Shown piece after piece: positions 25,469 through 33,928 of a stretch of 64,000 bases of DNA (positions are counted from its first letter, which is position 1; the number at the start of each line of letters is the position of its first letter). Under the pieces are notes generated by a model. It saw nothing but the letters and a program-made list of their open reading frames with translations. It had not been told where the DNA came from and did not search any database. The stretch lies in contig NZ_JADYUM010000009.1 of NCBI RefSeq assembly GCF_021531815.1, forward strand, positions 1-64,000. The letters run 5' to 3'. This DNA comes from Pseudoflavonifractor phocaeensis (GTDB taxonomy: Bacteria; Bacillota; Clostridia; Oscillospirales; Oscillospiraceae). Made by a program: the position numbers and the translations under genes.

Positions 25469-27130
25469 TCAAGAAAGGACAGCGCCCTTGTCGGCGGAGG
25501 AGACCAGCTTGGCGTAGCGGGCCAGATAGCCGGTCTTGATCTTGGGCTCGGGGCAGACCCAGGCGGCCTTCCGGGCGGCCAGGGTAGCCTCATCCACCTT
25601 CAGGGTGATGGTGTGGGCGGGGATGTCGATGGCGATGAGGTCGCCCTCCTCCACCAGTCCGATGGTGCCGCCGCTGGCGGCCTCGGGGGAGACATGTCCG
25701 ATGGAGGCGCCCCGGGTGGCGCCGGAGAAGCGGCCGTCGGTGATCAGGGCCACGTCCTTGTCCAGTCCCATGCCTGCGATGGCGGAGGTGGGGTTGAGCA
25801 TCTCGCGCATGCCGGGGCCGCCCTTGGGGCCCTCGTACCGGATGACCACCACGTCGCCGGCCACGATCTTGCCGGCGTAGATGGCCTCAATGGCCTCCTC
25901 CTCCGAGTTGAACACCCGGGCGGGACCCTCATGGACCATCATCTCGGGGGCTACGGCGGACTGCTTGACTACGCAGCCGTCGGGGGCCAGGTTGCCCTTC
26001 AGGACCGCGATGCCGCCGGTCTTGGTGTAGGGGTTGTCGATGGGCCGGATGATCTCGGGGTTGCGGTTGACCACGCCCGCCAGATTCTCCGCCACCGTCT
26101 TGCCGGTGCAGGTCATCAGGCTGGTGTCCAGCAGATCGGCCTTGGCCAGCTCGGCCATGACGGCGTAGACGCCGCCCGCCCGGTCCAGGTCCTCCATGTA
26201 GGTGTCCCCGGCGGGGGCCAGGTGACACAGGTTGGGGGTCTTGTCGCTGATCTCGTTGGCCATGTCGAAGCTGAGTTCAATGCCGCACTCGTGGGCGATG
26301 GCGGGCAGGTGGAGCATGGTGTTGGTGGAGCAGCCCAGGGCCATGTCGATGGTCTCGGCGTTGTGGAAAGCGGCGGCGGTCATGATGTCCCGGGGGCGGA
26401 TGTTCTTCTCCACCAGCTCCATGACCTTCATGCCCGCGTGCTTGGCCAGACGGAGCCGGGCGGAGTAGACGGCGGGGATGGTGCCGTTGCCCGCCAGGGC
26501 CATGCCGATGGCCTCGGTGAGGCAGTTCATGGAGTTGGCGGTGTACATGCCGGAGCAGGAGCCGCAGGTGGGGCAGGCGTTGTTCTCGTACTCCTCCACA
26601 CCGGCCTGGTCCAGCTTGTCGGCGTAGTAGGCGCCCACCGCCTCAAACATGTGGCTCAGGCAGGTGCGGCGGCCATTGTTCAGAGTGCCTGCCAGCATGG
26701 GGCCGCCGGAGACGAAGATGGTGGGGATGTTGACCCGGGCGGCGGCCATCAGCAGGCCGGGGACGTTTTTGTCGCAGTTGGGAATCATCACCAGGCCGTC
26801 AAACTGGTGGGCCATGGCCATGGCCTCGGTGGAGTCGGCGATCAGGTCCCGGGTGACCAGGGAGTACTTCATGCCCACGTGCCCCATGGCGATGCCGTCG
26901 CAGACGGCGATGGCGGGAAACTCCACGGGGGTGCCGCCGGCGGCGCGGATGCCCGCCTTGACGGCCTCGGCGATCTTGTCCAGGTTCATGTGGCCGGGGA
27001 CGATCTCATTGTAGGAGCAGACCACACCGATGAGGGGGCGCTCCAGCTCCTCCTTGGTGTAGCCCAGGGCATACAGCAGGGAGCGGTTGGGGGCGGCGGG
27101 GATGCCTTTTTTCACAACGTCGGAACGCAT
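25469..27130 (-). CDS. ilvD: Dihydroxy-acid dehydratase
   Basis: Third step of valine/isoleucine synthesis: dehydrates 2,3-dihydroxy acids to 2-keto acids with an Fe-S cluster. 553 aa, full length. Cluster cysteines lie in PNCDKNVPG and [19 protein letters not shown]; the C-terminal [19 protein letters not shown] block is diagnostic. ATG 27130 is 9 bases after AGGAGG. It is transcribed on its own from a consensus promoter with two GntR/FadR-type operators, separate from the T-box ilv operon. A divergent FadR-type regulator sits next to it. Confidence 0.97.
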   Translation of the reverse strand: MRSDVVKKGIPAAPNRSLLYALGYTKEELERPLIGVVCSYNEIVPGHMNLDKIAEAVKAGIRAAGGTPVEFPAIAVCDGIAMGHVGMKYSLVTRDLIADSTEAMAMAHQFDGLVMIPNCDKNVPGLLMAAARVNIPTIFVSGGPMLAGTLNNGRRTCLSHMFEAVGAYYADKLDQAGVEEYENNACPTCGSCSGMYTANSMNCLTEAIGMALAGNGTIPAVYSARLRLAKHAGMKVMELVEKNIRPRDIMTAAAFHNAETIDMALGCSTNTMLHLPAIAHECGIELSFDMANEISDKTPNLCHLAPAGDTYMEDLDRAGGVYAVMAELAKADLLDTSLMTCTGKTVAENLAGVVNRNPEIIRPIDNPYTKTGGIAVLKGNLAPDGCVVKQSAVAPEMMVHEGPARVFNSEEEAIEAIYAGKIVAGDVVVIRYEGPKGGPGMREMLNPTSAIAGMGLDKDVALITDGRFSGATRGASIGHVSPEAASGGTIGLVEEGDLIAIDIPAHTITLKVDEATLAARKAAWVCPEPKIKTGYLARYAKLVSSADKGAVLS

Positions 27131-27161
27131 AGTTCTTTCCTCCTGAAAATTTTTGCATGAG

Positions 27162-27191
27162 TTGTTAGACAACTCTTGATTTGTCTGACTA
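27162..27191. promoter_or_regulatory. Two tandem GntR/FadR-type operators at ilvD
   Basis: TTGTTAGACAA (27162-27172, inside the longer palindrome GAGTTGT-TAG-ACAACTC, 27159-27175) and TTGTCTGACTA (27181-27191) both match TNGTNNNACNA exactly, the known consensus of FadR-subfamily GntR regulators. They are 19 bp apart, about two helical turns, and lie just downstream of the ilvD -10 box. Confidence 0.82.
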
Positions 27192-27192
27192 C

Positions 27193-27221
27193 ATAGTATA
27201 GGATAGAGGAAAGAAAGTCAA
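27193..27221 (-). promoter_or_regulatory. ilvD promoter
   Basis: Minus strand: TTGACT (27221-27216), 17-base spacer, TACTAT (27198-27193). Confidence 0.8.
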
Positions 27222-27310
27222 GAGAAATTCCGGGAAAATATGGGCTGCGATCCCCCGGCAGGTAGGACCGCGTTTCCCCAACAAGAAGCAAACCATAAAG
27301 GAGAACACCC

Positions 27311-27988
27311 ATGGAAAAGAAGAGCTTATCCCGTCAGACGGCGGAAAAGCTGTATGAGCAGATCGTGGTGGAAAAGCGCCTGGCCCCGGGGGACAAGCTG
27401 CCCAATGAGGTAGACCTGTCCCGGGAGCTGGGGGTGAGCCGCACCACCCTGCGGGAAGCCCTCCGGGACTTGACGGTCCAGGGGGTGCTGGAGGTGCGCC
27501 GGGGACGGGGCACCTTTGTTTCGGCGCGGGCGGGCCAGGTGGAGGACTTCGGCTTCTCCGCTCTGGACCGGGTGCGGGGGCAGCTCCGGGACCTGTTTGA
27601 GCTGCGGTCCATCTTTGAACCCCAGGCCGCCCGGCTGGCCTGCCGACGGGGCAGCGACGGGGAGATCGCCGACATTCTGGAGAAGGGGGCGGCGGTGGAG
27701 CGCTGCATCCGGGAGGGCCGGGACCGCACTGCCGCCGACCGGGAGTTCCACGCCGCCATCGTCCGGTGCACCCACAACGAGTTCATGATGCGGCTGCTGC
27801 CCCTCATCAGCCAGGCGGTGGAGACGGCCATCGTCTCCGGGGAGGGCCAGGAGGCCCTGGCCCAGAGCACCCTCCGGGACCACGCCCTGCTGCTGGAGTT
27901 CTTCGTCAAACGGGACGAGGCCGGGGCAGAGCACGCCATGGCCATCCATATGCGCCACGCCATGGATGAGATGGGGCTGGAAGGCTGA
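27311..27988 (+). CDS. FadR-subfamily GntR transcriptional regulator
   Basis: 225-aa regulator. The N-terminal GntR winged helix (about 5-75) contains PNEVDLSRELGVSRTTLREA. The C-terminal FCD all-helical ligand domain carries likely metal ligands (Asp in AADREFHAAIV and its His, then later His residues in RDHALLLEFF and AIHMRHAM). RBS AAAGGAG precedes the ATG. Divergent from ilvD, with two exact subfamily operators over the ilvD start. It is therefore probably an effector-controlled repressor of ilvD (inference). The ligand is likely an organic acid, such as a keto or hydroxy acid of the pathway. Confidence 0.9.
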   Translation: MEKKSLSRQTAEKLYEQIVVEKRLAPGDKLPNEVDLSRELGVSRTTLREALRDLTVQGVLEVRRGRGTFVSARAGQVEDFGFSALDRVRGQLRDLFELRSIFEPQAARLACRRGSDGEIADILEKGAAVERCIREGRDRTAADREFHAAIVRCTHNEFMMRLLPLISQAVETAIVSGEGQEALAQSTLRDHALLLEFFVKRDEAGAEHAMAIHMRHAMDEMGLEG

Positions 27989-28001
27989 ATATAAATATGT
28001 G

Positions 28002-28036
28002 AACAGCCGGGAGGGGTGACCCTCCCGGCTGTTTTT
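28002..28036. terminator. Terminator after the FadR-type gene
   Basis: Perfect 14-bp stem (28002-28015, 28020-28033) followed by TTTTT; the converging minus-strand gene ends 7 bp beyond. Confidence 0.88.
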
Positions 28037-28042
28037 GATCTG

Positions 28043-28550
28043 TCATTCCATTGGACGATACTTTTCGTACAGCTCATAAAACGGCTCCAGCGAGCCTCTG
28101 CAGGTACTGGGAAACAGGTTTCCTACCTCTGCACCATGGACCCAATAGCATACTTCTATGTCCGACAGTTCTTGCCTTCTGTTTGAAGCAAGGCGGAAAT
28201 GGGAACAGTTCTCCGTCCGAGAGATAAATGTCGATCTCATACAAAACGCTTCCGCCTGTAAATATCCCATACATAAATATGTCTTTTATCTCGTTCCCCG
28301 TGTGCTGAAATCTGTTCACGGAGTCGATGAGCATTTGAATATCGTCTTTGTCCGTTACAACGGCACGATACAAATCGACGTGAACGTCGGTACAGGAGAG
28401 CTCAACGTGGTCTACCTCATCCGCAGAGAAGTCCATCACGTTGATGTCGCCGCGGAACCAGCCAAATATCCATGCACATAAAACCAAGATAGCCGCCATA
28501 ACAGCGCCGCCAATCATCATCCATTTCTGCTTTTTTGTAAAATGCTTCAT
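28043..28550 (-). pseudogene. Small membrane-anchored protein gene with apparent frameshift
   Basis: Unrecognised. From ATG 28550 the frame gives a basic start MKHFTKKQKWMM, one membrane helix (about 11-30) and an outer domain through YEIDIYLSDGEL. It then becomes Arg/Pro/Gly-rich and ends at 28074. A second frame entered near 28215 reads CSHFRLASN, EVCYWVHGAEVGNLF, EPFYELYEKYRPME and stops at 28043, a far more protein-like tail. The joined length (508 bp) implies one extra base or two missing. Lower GC than neighbours. It lies just outside the left terminal repeat of the AT-rich cassette, so decay or a sequence error are both possible. Confidence 0.6.
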
Positions 28551-28657
28551 GGTTCAGACCCCTTTCGCACTGCAGCGGTGTGGGAGTAACATCCTGTTTT
28601 TAATCATTATACCATTTATTTCAGCTGTTTTGTAGCTTTATCCGGATTGTTTCCCAA

Positions 28658-28701
28658 TAAAACGGCCCGCCCCGAAGGGGCGGTGTTCGTAAGACAGTTA
28701 A
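28658..28701 (+). repeat. Left terminal inverted repeat
   Basis: 44 bp starting TAAAACGGCC and ending ACAGTTAA, with an internal CCGCCCC-GAA-GGGGCGG hairpin. Pairs with 30536-30578. Confidence 0.85.
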
Positions 28702-28756
28702 GGAACAGCTTAGCTTTTTATGGAATCTGTCAGACGGGGTTGGCAACAACAAAATG

Positions 28757-28795
28757 AGCGATGCTTGGTTTACTGACTGAGCATTGCTTTTTTTG
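28757..28795 (+). terminator. Terminator inside the left end of the cassette
   Basis: AGCGATGCT / AGCATTGCT stem (28757-28765, 28780-28788; one G-T pair) followed by seven Ts. It would stop transcription entering from outside before it reaches the cassette promoter. The rest of 28551-28909 holds the left repeat and this site; no gene seen. Confidence 0.72.
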
Positions 28796-28862
28796 CCTGT
28801 GCTTAATGGATATTAGTACGATTCCTGATTCAAATTAGAACTTAATTATATTAAACTCTATA

Positions 28863-28891
28863 TTGACAATCGCGAAATCTAATATTATATT
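28863..28891 (+). promoter_or_regulatory. Cassette promoter
   Basis: TTGACA (28863-28868), 17-base spacer, TATATT (28886-28891). It fixes the start of the first cassette gene at 28910, since the ATG at 28892 would lie at the transcription start. Confidence 0.8.
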
Positions 28892-28909
28892 ATGGGTAGA
28901 GGTGATTGT

Positions 28910-29656
28910 ATGGCAAAACTGATTTCAAAATGCCCCGGTTGCAAGGGCGCTCTGATAATCTCTACGCTGCAATGTTCTTGCTGTGGGATGGAATTAAAAA
29001 GCAATTTTGATCTGAGTCCATTTGACCAACTGAATTCTGAACAAAATGCACTGCTTATCTCTTTTTTGAAAAACAGAGGAAATCTAAAGGAGGTGCAATC
29101 TGATTTGAATATCTCATACCCCACCGCTAAAAAGAAACTGGATGAATTGCTGACTGCGCTGAACCTGAGTGACGCATCCCATAGAGAGGAACGAACGGAA
29201 ATTGATATAAGTAGTTTGGAGGTTGACTATTCCAGTAGGCGGGCATCGGAAATCATCAAAGCAAAGCTGAAGGAACATGGTGGTCATGTTACCGTATATA
29301 CCGCAAGAGGACTTCCTTGCGAAATATATGCTGAAGCGGACGGAAAAACATTTACGAGTGACAAATTGCCGATTAGCCCTCCTTATGAATACGATGTATT
29401 TAATGTCATCGTTGACCTCCTTCTGAAGCAAGGCGGACGCGCACGAAAAGGGAACGGCAGAAATTATAAACTCGGTGAGGCTGGTTGCGAAGAAAACACC
29501 GTTGTAGGTGCAATCGCAAAAAGCCGAGGACGCAAAGTTGGGGATTCTGTATTTGACCCTGTTTTTGTCATGGCTGCGATTTTGGAGTGGGCTGGAATAG
29601 CGGAGAATGGCAGAGGCGAATTGATACTCACCTCAGAATATAGGAGATTGATATGA
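28910..29656 (+). CDS. DUF2089-family protein with C-terminal extension
   Basis: 248 aa. The N-terminal ~90 residues match the DUF2089 pattern: a zinc ribbon (Cys8, Cys11, Cys22, Cys24/25), then an acidic linker and NLKEVQSDLNISYPTAKKKL, an HTH-like segment resembling sigma/anti-sigma DNA-binding parts. The last ~150 residues, with YDVFNVIVDLLLKQGGRARK and GDSVFDPVFVMAAILEWAGI, form a separate domain I do not recognise by name. The ATG at 28910 is preceded by AGAGGTG. First gene of the cassette, AT-rich. Probably a DNA-binding regulator; the partner gene starts 82 bp downstream. Confidence 0.8.
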   Translation: MAKLISKCPGCKGALIISTLQCSCCGMELKSNFDLSPFDQLNSEQNALLISFLKNRGNLKEVQSDLNISYPTAKKKLDELLTALNLSDASHREERTEIDISSLEVDYSSRRASEIIKAKLKEHGGHVTVYTARGLPCEIYAEADGKTFTSDKLPISPPYEYDVFNVIVDLLLKQGGRARKGNGRNYKLGEAGCEENTVVGAIAKSRGRKVGDSVFDPVFVMAAILEWAGIAENGRGELILTSEYRRLI

Positions 29657-29738
29657 TTCGTTTCTTACTTTATGTGTTTATAGTATTTTGGTATAACTTG
29701 CTATTTAAGAATAAGTACTAAAAGCGTGGAGGGTGAAA

Positions 29739-30314
29739 ATGGCAAAAAGAATATGCTGTCCTAATATTTTGTGTAAAAGCACAGATGTTGTTCCAGTTTC
29801 AACCAAAACGAAATTCTCACTTAGAAAAGCTGTGATTGACGGTACAGTTGGCAGCCTGTTCACCCCCTTGGAACAGTTATTGGCGCAGCAAGCGGCATTA
29901 ACGGAAAGTATGGAAAAACGAAATTTATATGCCAAGATTGCGGGAAAGTGCTTGAGAAAAAGCTTAAATTCAGGTGGTAATACTTTTATGGAAATATTAG
30001 CAAAAAAGTTTGAAGAAGAATTGAAACTGAAAATGCTCCGGGCTAAAAAGGAGTGCAAATACAATCCAACTCGCTTCAATCAAATGCTGGCAACTTACGG
30101 CGGCGTTGAAACAGCAAAGCGACTCATTTCAAATGCACGAAAAACGGGTAATACATCAGAGGGATTCTCCACGCTCTTTTTATGTGGGCGATTAGATTTA
30201 TCCATGGAGGATTCTGTCTGTAAAGTCGAATATGCGTCATTATTTACTGACGAAGAAATCGCATATTGCAAAGAGGTTTTAGGAATTGATAAAATACAAA
30301 CTGAAACTGATTAA
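29739..30314 (+). CDS. Unknown cassette protein with zinc-ribbon-like start
   Basis: 191 aa, not recognised. The N-terminus has cysteines 6, 7 and 12 (RICCPNILCKSTD) and a KFSLRKAVIDGTVG stretch, like a worn zinc-ribbon plus glycine-rich module. The middle (50-105) is helical and charged. The C-terminal ~75 residues contain YNPTRFNQMLATYGGVETAK, GFSTLFLCGRLDLSMED and SLFTDEEIAYCKEVLGI. I recall this kind of tail from other hypothetical proteins but cannot name a family. The ATG at 29739 lies 5 bases after GGAGGG. Followed by three hairpins and the right terminal repeat. Confidence 0.72.
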   Translation: MAKRICCPNILCKSTDVVPVSTKTKFSLRKAVIDGTVGSLFTPLEQLLAQQAALTESMEKRNLYAKIAGKCLRKSLNSGGNTFMEILAKKFEEELKLKMLRAKKECKYNPTRFNQMLATYGGVETAKRLISNARKTGNTSEGFSTLFLCGRLDLSMEDSVCKVEYASLFTDEEIAYCKEVLGIDKIQTETD

Positions 30315-30347
30315 AGAAGTATCACAAATATCCCTTTAAAACAAAGG

Positions 30348-30388
30348 GCGCACTTCTATACAGGGGTAAGCCCTGTATAGAAGTGCGC
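30348..30388 (+). terminator. Hairpin after the second cassette gene
   Basis: Perfect 18-bp stem (30348-30365, 30371-30388) with 5-base loop, then TTT. Likely terminator of the cassette transcript. Confidence 0.75.
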
Positions 30389-30400
30389 TTTGCGGGGCTG

Positions 30401-30430
30401 GCAGCCCGGACACTCAAACATCCGGGCTGC
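30401..30430. repeat. Second hairpin in the cassette tail
   Basis: GCAGCCCGGA / TCCGGGCTGC, 10-bp perfect arms, 10-base loop, followed by TTTG. Confidence 0.65.
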
Positions 30431-30497
30431 TTTGCGTCACTTCATTCCGTACAAGAGGCTGCACCCCTTGCGCCGCTTTGTGGCTATCCTCATGAGA

Positions 30498-30530
30498 CAA
30501 AATGCGTGACCACAGAAGTCACGCATTTTG
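30498..30530. repeat. Third hairpin in the cassette tail
   Basis: CAAAATGCGTGAC / GTCACGCATTTTG, 13-bp perfect arms (30498-30510, 30518-30530), just inside the right terminal repeat. It is palindromic with A and T runs, so it could stop transcription from either side. Confidence 0.7.
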
Positions 30531-30535
30531 CATAG

Positions 30536-30578
30536 TTAACTGTTTTACGAACACCGCCCAAAGGGGCAGGCCGTTTTA
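30536..30578 (-). repeat. Right terminal inverted repeat
   Basis: 43-bp inverted copy of 28658-28701, ending 22 bp from the ilvC stop codon. Confidence 0.85.
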
Positions 30579-30600
30579 TGATGTGATTTGGATTTGTTCT

Positions 30601-31620
30601 TTAGTTGGAGGCAGTATCCAGATCCTTGTCGCCGCCCCAGATCATGTTCTTGCGCAGTTCCTCGCCCACGATCTCCATCTGGTGCTTAGCCAGGTTGGCC
30701 CGCTTGGAGTTGAAGAAGGTGCGGCCGTTCTTGTTCTCGGCGATCCACTTGCCGGCGAAGGTGCCGTCCTGGATGTCGTTCAGAACCGCCTTCATGTTCT
30801 TCTTGGTCTCCTCGTAGGGCAGGACCCGGGGACCGGAGACATACTCGCCGTACTCGGCGGTGTCGGAGATGGAGTAGTTCATAGCAGCCACGCCGCCCTT
30901 GTTGATCAGGTCGATGATGAGCTTCATCTCGTGGATGCACTCGAAGTAGGCGTTCTCGGGCTCGTAGCCGGCTTCCACCAGGGTCTCGAAGCCGCACTTC
31001 ATCAGCTCCACCACGCCGCCGCACAGAACGGCCTGCTCGCCGAACAGGTCGGTCTCGGTCTCGTCGTGGAAGGTGGTCTCCATCACGCCGGCGCGGGCGC
31101 CGCCGATGCCGGCGATGTAGGCCAGGGCGATCTTGTAGGCGTCACCGGTGGCGTTCTGCTCCACGGCCACCAGGCAGGGCACGCCCTTGCCGGCCACGTA
31201 GGTGGAGCGGACGGTGTGGCCGGGACCCTTGGGGGCGGCCATGAACACGTCCACGCCCTTGGGGGGGACGATCTGCTGGTAGCGGATGTTGAAGCCGTGG
31301 GCGAAAGCCAGGGCCTTGCCCTCGGTCATGTAGGGGGCGATGGACTTCTTGTACACCTCGGCCTGGACCTCATCGTTGATCAGCATCATGACGATGTCGC
31401 CCCACTGGGCGGCCTCCTCCACGGTCATGACCTTCAGGCCGGCCTTCTCCACGTTGGCCCAGTTCTTGGAGCCGGCGCGCAGGCCCACGCACACGTCACA
31501 GCCGGAGTCCTTCAGGTTCAGCGCGTGGGCGTGACCCTGGGAGCCGTAGCCGATGATGGCGATCTTCTTGCCGTTGAGGTAATTGATGTCGCAGTCTTTC
31601 TCATAATACATTTTTGCCAT
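30601..31620 (-). CDS. ilvC: Ketol-acid reductoisomerase
   Basis: Second step of branched-chain amino acid synthesis: Mg2+- and NAD(P)H-dependent isomeroreduction. 339 aa, class I form. The Rossmann loop is [13 protein letters not shown]; the cofactor-specificity loop LRAGSKNW carries the Ser expected for NADPH use. Metal ligands lie in the [14 protein letters not shown] and [13 protein letters not shown] helices. ATG 31620 follows AAGGAGG and overlaps the ilvN tail by 20 bases. Last gene of the minus-strand ilv operon; its 3' flank is the right end of the inserted cassette, so the native terminator may be gone. Confidence 0.97.
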   Translation of the reverse strand: MAKMYYEKDCDINYLNGKKIAIIGYGSQGHAHALNLKDSGCDVCVGLRAGSKNWANVEKAGLKVMTVEEAAQWGDIVMMLINDEVQAEVYKKSIAPYMTEGKALAFAHGFNIRYQQIVPPKGVDVFMAAPKGPGHTVRSTYVAGKGVPCLVAVEQNATGDAYKIALAYIAGIGGARAGVMETTFHDETETDLFGEQAVLCGGVVELMKCGFETLVEAGYEPENAYFECIHEMKLIIDLINKGGVAAMNYSISDTAEYGEYVSGPRVLPYEETKKNMKAVLNDIQDGTFAGKWIAENKNGRTFFNSKRANLAKHQMEIVGEELRKNMIWGGDKDLDTASN

Positions 31621-32167
31621 AGTTGTATTCCTCCTTGAGTTTGTTGTCATCATATATAGTGCCGCGCCCTCTTTCGATGGCGAGTGTACCCGTTTTCGCG
31701 ATCTCCAAAATGCCGAAGTCCTCCAACAGCCCGATGAGGGCGGAGGTCTTGCTCTTGTCCCCGAAGATAGCCACCGTCAGGGACTCCTTGCCCACGTCGA
31801 TGATGCTGGCCCGGAACAGGTTGGCCATCTGGATGACCTCGTCCCGGGAGGCCCGGTCCTCCGCCTTCACCTTGATGAGGGCGAACTCCCGATGGATGGA
31901 GGCGGACTCGTCCAGCAGCTTCACCGCCTTTACGGGGATGAGCTTCCGGCACTGGGCGGCGATCTGGGAGATCATCAGTTCGTCGGCCAGCAGCACGATG
32001 GTGATGCGGGTGATGCCCGGCTTGTCCGTCTCACCGGAGACGATGGACTCAATGTTGTAGCCCTTCCGGGAGAACAGGCGGGCCACCTGGCTCAGTACCC
32101 CGGGGATGTCCTGGACCAGGATGGCCAGGGTGTACAGCTTCTTTTCGGTGTCAAATTCCTTTTTCAC
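31601..32167 (-). CDS. ilvN: Acetolactate synthase small subunit (copy 1)
   Basis: Regulatory subunit that binds the end product valine and activates the large subunit. 188 aa: N-terminal ACT domain (about 10-85, with [20 protein letters not shown] and [20 protein letters not shown]) and the ALS-specific C-terminal domain. GTG start at 32167, 13 bases after the ilvB stop, ribosome site weak. About 25 residues longer at the C-terminus than the second copy at 34090, and that tail overlaps the ilvC start. Paired with the large subunit at 32181. Confidence 0.94.
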   Translation of the reverse strand: MKKEFDTEKKLYTLAILVQDIPGVLSQVARLFSRKGYNIESIVSGETDKPGITRITIVLLADELMISQIAAQCRKLIPVKAVKLLDESASIHREFALIKVKAEDRASRDEVIQMANLFRASIIDVGKESLTVAIFGDKSKTSALIGLLEDFGILEIAKTGTLAIERGRGTIYDDNKLKEEYNYGKNVL

Positions 32168-32180
32168 GCGGTCCGCCCCC

Positions 32181-33884
32181 TTATCTCAGCAAAAAGTCGG
32201 TGATGTGGGCGCCGCCGGCCACCATGGGCCGGACCATCTCGTCCATGTCCAGGCGGCAGTCGATGACGCAGCCGCAGCCCGCCTCCAGGGCGGCCCGGAA
32301 GGCCGCTTCCATCTCCCCCTGGTTGGTGACCCGGAAACCCTTCAGGCCGTAAGCCTCGGCCAGCTTGACGAAGTCGGGGCCCCGGTCCAGGGTGGTCTCG
32401 GAGTAGCGCTGGTGGTAGATCAGGTTCTGCCACTGGCGGACCATGCCCAGACAGCCGTTGTTGAAGATGACGGTGATGATGGGCAGGCCGTAGTGCTGGA
32501 CGGTGGCCAGCTCATGGCAGTTCATGCGGAAGCAGCCGTCGCCCGTGGTGTGGACCACCACCTTGTCCGGGTTGCCCACCTTGGCGCCGATGGCGGCCCC
32601 CAGGCCGAAGCCCATGGTGCCGAAGCCGCCGGAGGTGAGCAGCTGGCCGGGATAGTCAAAGTGGAAGTGCTGGATGGACCACATCTGGTGCTGGCCCACA
32701 TCGGTGGCCACAATGGTGTCCTGGGGGGCCAGGCGGCGGATGGTCTCCAGCACCTGCTTGGGGGTCAGCGTTTCGCTGTCCTCCGCCACGGAGGGCTCCC
32801 GCAGGGGGAGAATGTGGTCCTTCCAGGCTGGATGGCTGTATTGGGGCAGACGCTGGTTCAGCAGCTCCAGCACCCGGCGGGCGTTGCCGATGATGTGGTG
32901 GTCGGTGAGGACATTCTTGTCGATCTCAGAGCGGTCAATGTCGATCTGGACGATCTTGGCCTGGCTGGCGAAGGAGGCCGGGTCCAGGGCCACCCGGTCG
33001 GAGAACCGGCAGCCTACGGCAATGAGCAGGTCGCACTCGTTGCAGGCCACGTTGCTGGCCTTGGAGCCGTGCATGCCGATCATGCCGGTGGTCAGGGGGT
33101 GGCCGCCGGGGAAGCCGCCGCCGCCCATGACGGTGATGGCCACTGGGGCGTCCAGCTTTTCGGCAAATTCCCGAAACTGCTTGTCCGCCCGGGCCCGGAC
33201 CACGCCGCCGCCGCAGATGAGCAGGGGGCGTTCCGCCTGGGCCACCATGTCCACCAGAATGTCGATGTCCTCTAGATCGGGCTCAGGGGCCTTCAGCTCA
33301 TGGCTGTCGGACAGGGCCCGGATGCTGGAACAGGATCGGTTCTGGGTCCAGGGGACGAACTCGTAGTCGATCTCCACGCTGGGGGCGGTGACATTCTTCA
33401 AAAAGTCGATGAGCACCGGGCCGGGCCGGCCGGTGGCGGCTACGGCGAAGGCTTGGCGCATCACATCGGGGATGGTCTGGGCGTCCCGGACCAGATAGGT
33501 AGCCTTGGTGATGGGCATGGCGATGCCGGTGATGTCCACCTCCTGGAAGGAGTCCTTGCCCAGCAGGGGCTCGGTCACGTTGCAGGTGATAAAGACCACG
33601 GGGGAGGAGTCCATGTAGGCGGTGGCGATGCCGGTGGTCAGGTTGGTGGCGCCCGGGCCGCTGGTGGCGAAGCACACCCCTACCTTGCCGGTAGAGCGGG
33701 CGTAGCCGTCGGCGGCGTGGGAGGCGCCCTGCTCGTGGGCGGTCAATACGTGGTGGATCTTGTCTTTGTAATTATACAGCTCGTCATAGAGGTTCAGAAT
33801 GGTGCCGCCGGGATACCCGAATACGGTGTCCACTTCCTGCTCCAGCAGGCACTCCATGATGGCTGCGGTGGCGCGAATTTTCAT
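32181..33884 (-). CDS. ilvB: Acetolactate synthase large subunit (copy 1)
   Basis: Thiamine-diphosphate enzyme condensing pyruvate with pyruvate or 2-ketobutyrate. 567 aa. The catalytic Glu is in TAHEQGASHAADGYAR; the ThDP/Mg motif runs from GDGCFRMNCHELATV to the closing NN of VIFNN. Gly-rich KVGVCFATSGPGATNLTTG is as in true ALS. It differs from the second copy (34595), for example in having Cys after GDG. The ribosome site (CAGGAG) is far, about 15 bases, from the ATG. It lies downstream of ilvB2-ilvH2 after a 205-bp hairpin-rich gap and in front of ilvN-ilvC. Confidence 0.95.
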   Translation of the reverse strand: MKIRATAAIMECLLEQEVDTVFGYPGGTILNLYDELYNYKDKIHHVLTAHEQGASHAADGYARSTGKVGVCFATSGPGATNLTTGIATAYMDSSPVVFITCNVTEPLLGKDSFQEVDITGIAMPITKATYLVRDAQTIPDVMRQAFAVAATGRPGPVLIDFLKNVTAPSVEIDYEFVPWTQNRSCSSIRALSDSHELKAPEPDLEDIDILVDMVAQAERPLLICGGGVVRARADKQFREFAEKLDAPVAITVMGGGGFPGGHPLTTGMIGMHGSKASNVACNECDLLIAVGCRFSDRVALDPASFASQAKIVQIDIDRSEIDKNVLTDHHIIGNARRVLELLNQRLPQYSHPAWKDHILPLREPSVAEDSETLTPKQVLETIRRLAPQDTIVATDVGQHQMWSIQHFHFDYPGQLLTSGGFGTMGFGLGAAIGAKVGNPDKVVVHTTGDGCFRMNCHELATVQHYGLPIITVIFNNGCLGMVRQWQNLIYHQRYSETTLDRGPDFVKLAEAYGLKGFRVTNQGEMEAAFRAALEAGCGCVIDCRLDMDEMVRPMVAGGAHITDFLLR

Positions 33885-33928
33885 GGCACTGATTCAACTC
33901 CTGTCAGTGGGGGTTAGGCATCGCAGAG

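Larger units (their letters stand above)
28658..30578. mobile_element. AT-rich two-gene cassette bounded by terminal inverted repeats
   Basis: A 43-44 bp sequence at 28658-28701 recurs inverted at 30536-30578; the two match except for c/t, a gaag-to-ttt change in the loop and g/a. Immediately outside the AAACGG... ends is the dinucleotide TA on each side, as expected for mariner/IS630-type target duplication. The interior is clearly AT-rich against GC-rich ilv genes on both sides and holds two small genes but no transposase. The palindromic core of each repeat (GCCCC/GGGGC) is followed outward by GTTTTAT, so each end may act as an outward-facing terminator. Best read as a non-autonomous, MITE-like cargo element. 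Confidence 0.7.

Noticed and set aside
28892-28909. ATG at 28892 as start of the DUF2089-type gene
   Set aside because: It lies within one base of the -10 box at 28886-28891 and has no ribosome site; the ATG at 28910 follows AGAGGTG.
28658-30578. Classical insertion sequence
   Set aside because: Has terminal inverted repeats but no transposase-like frame in any of the six readings; kept only as a non-autonomous element.
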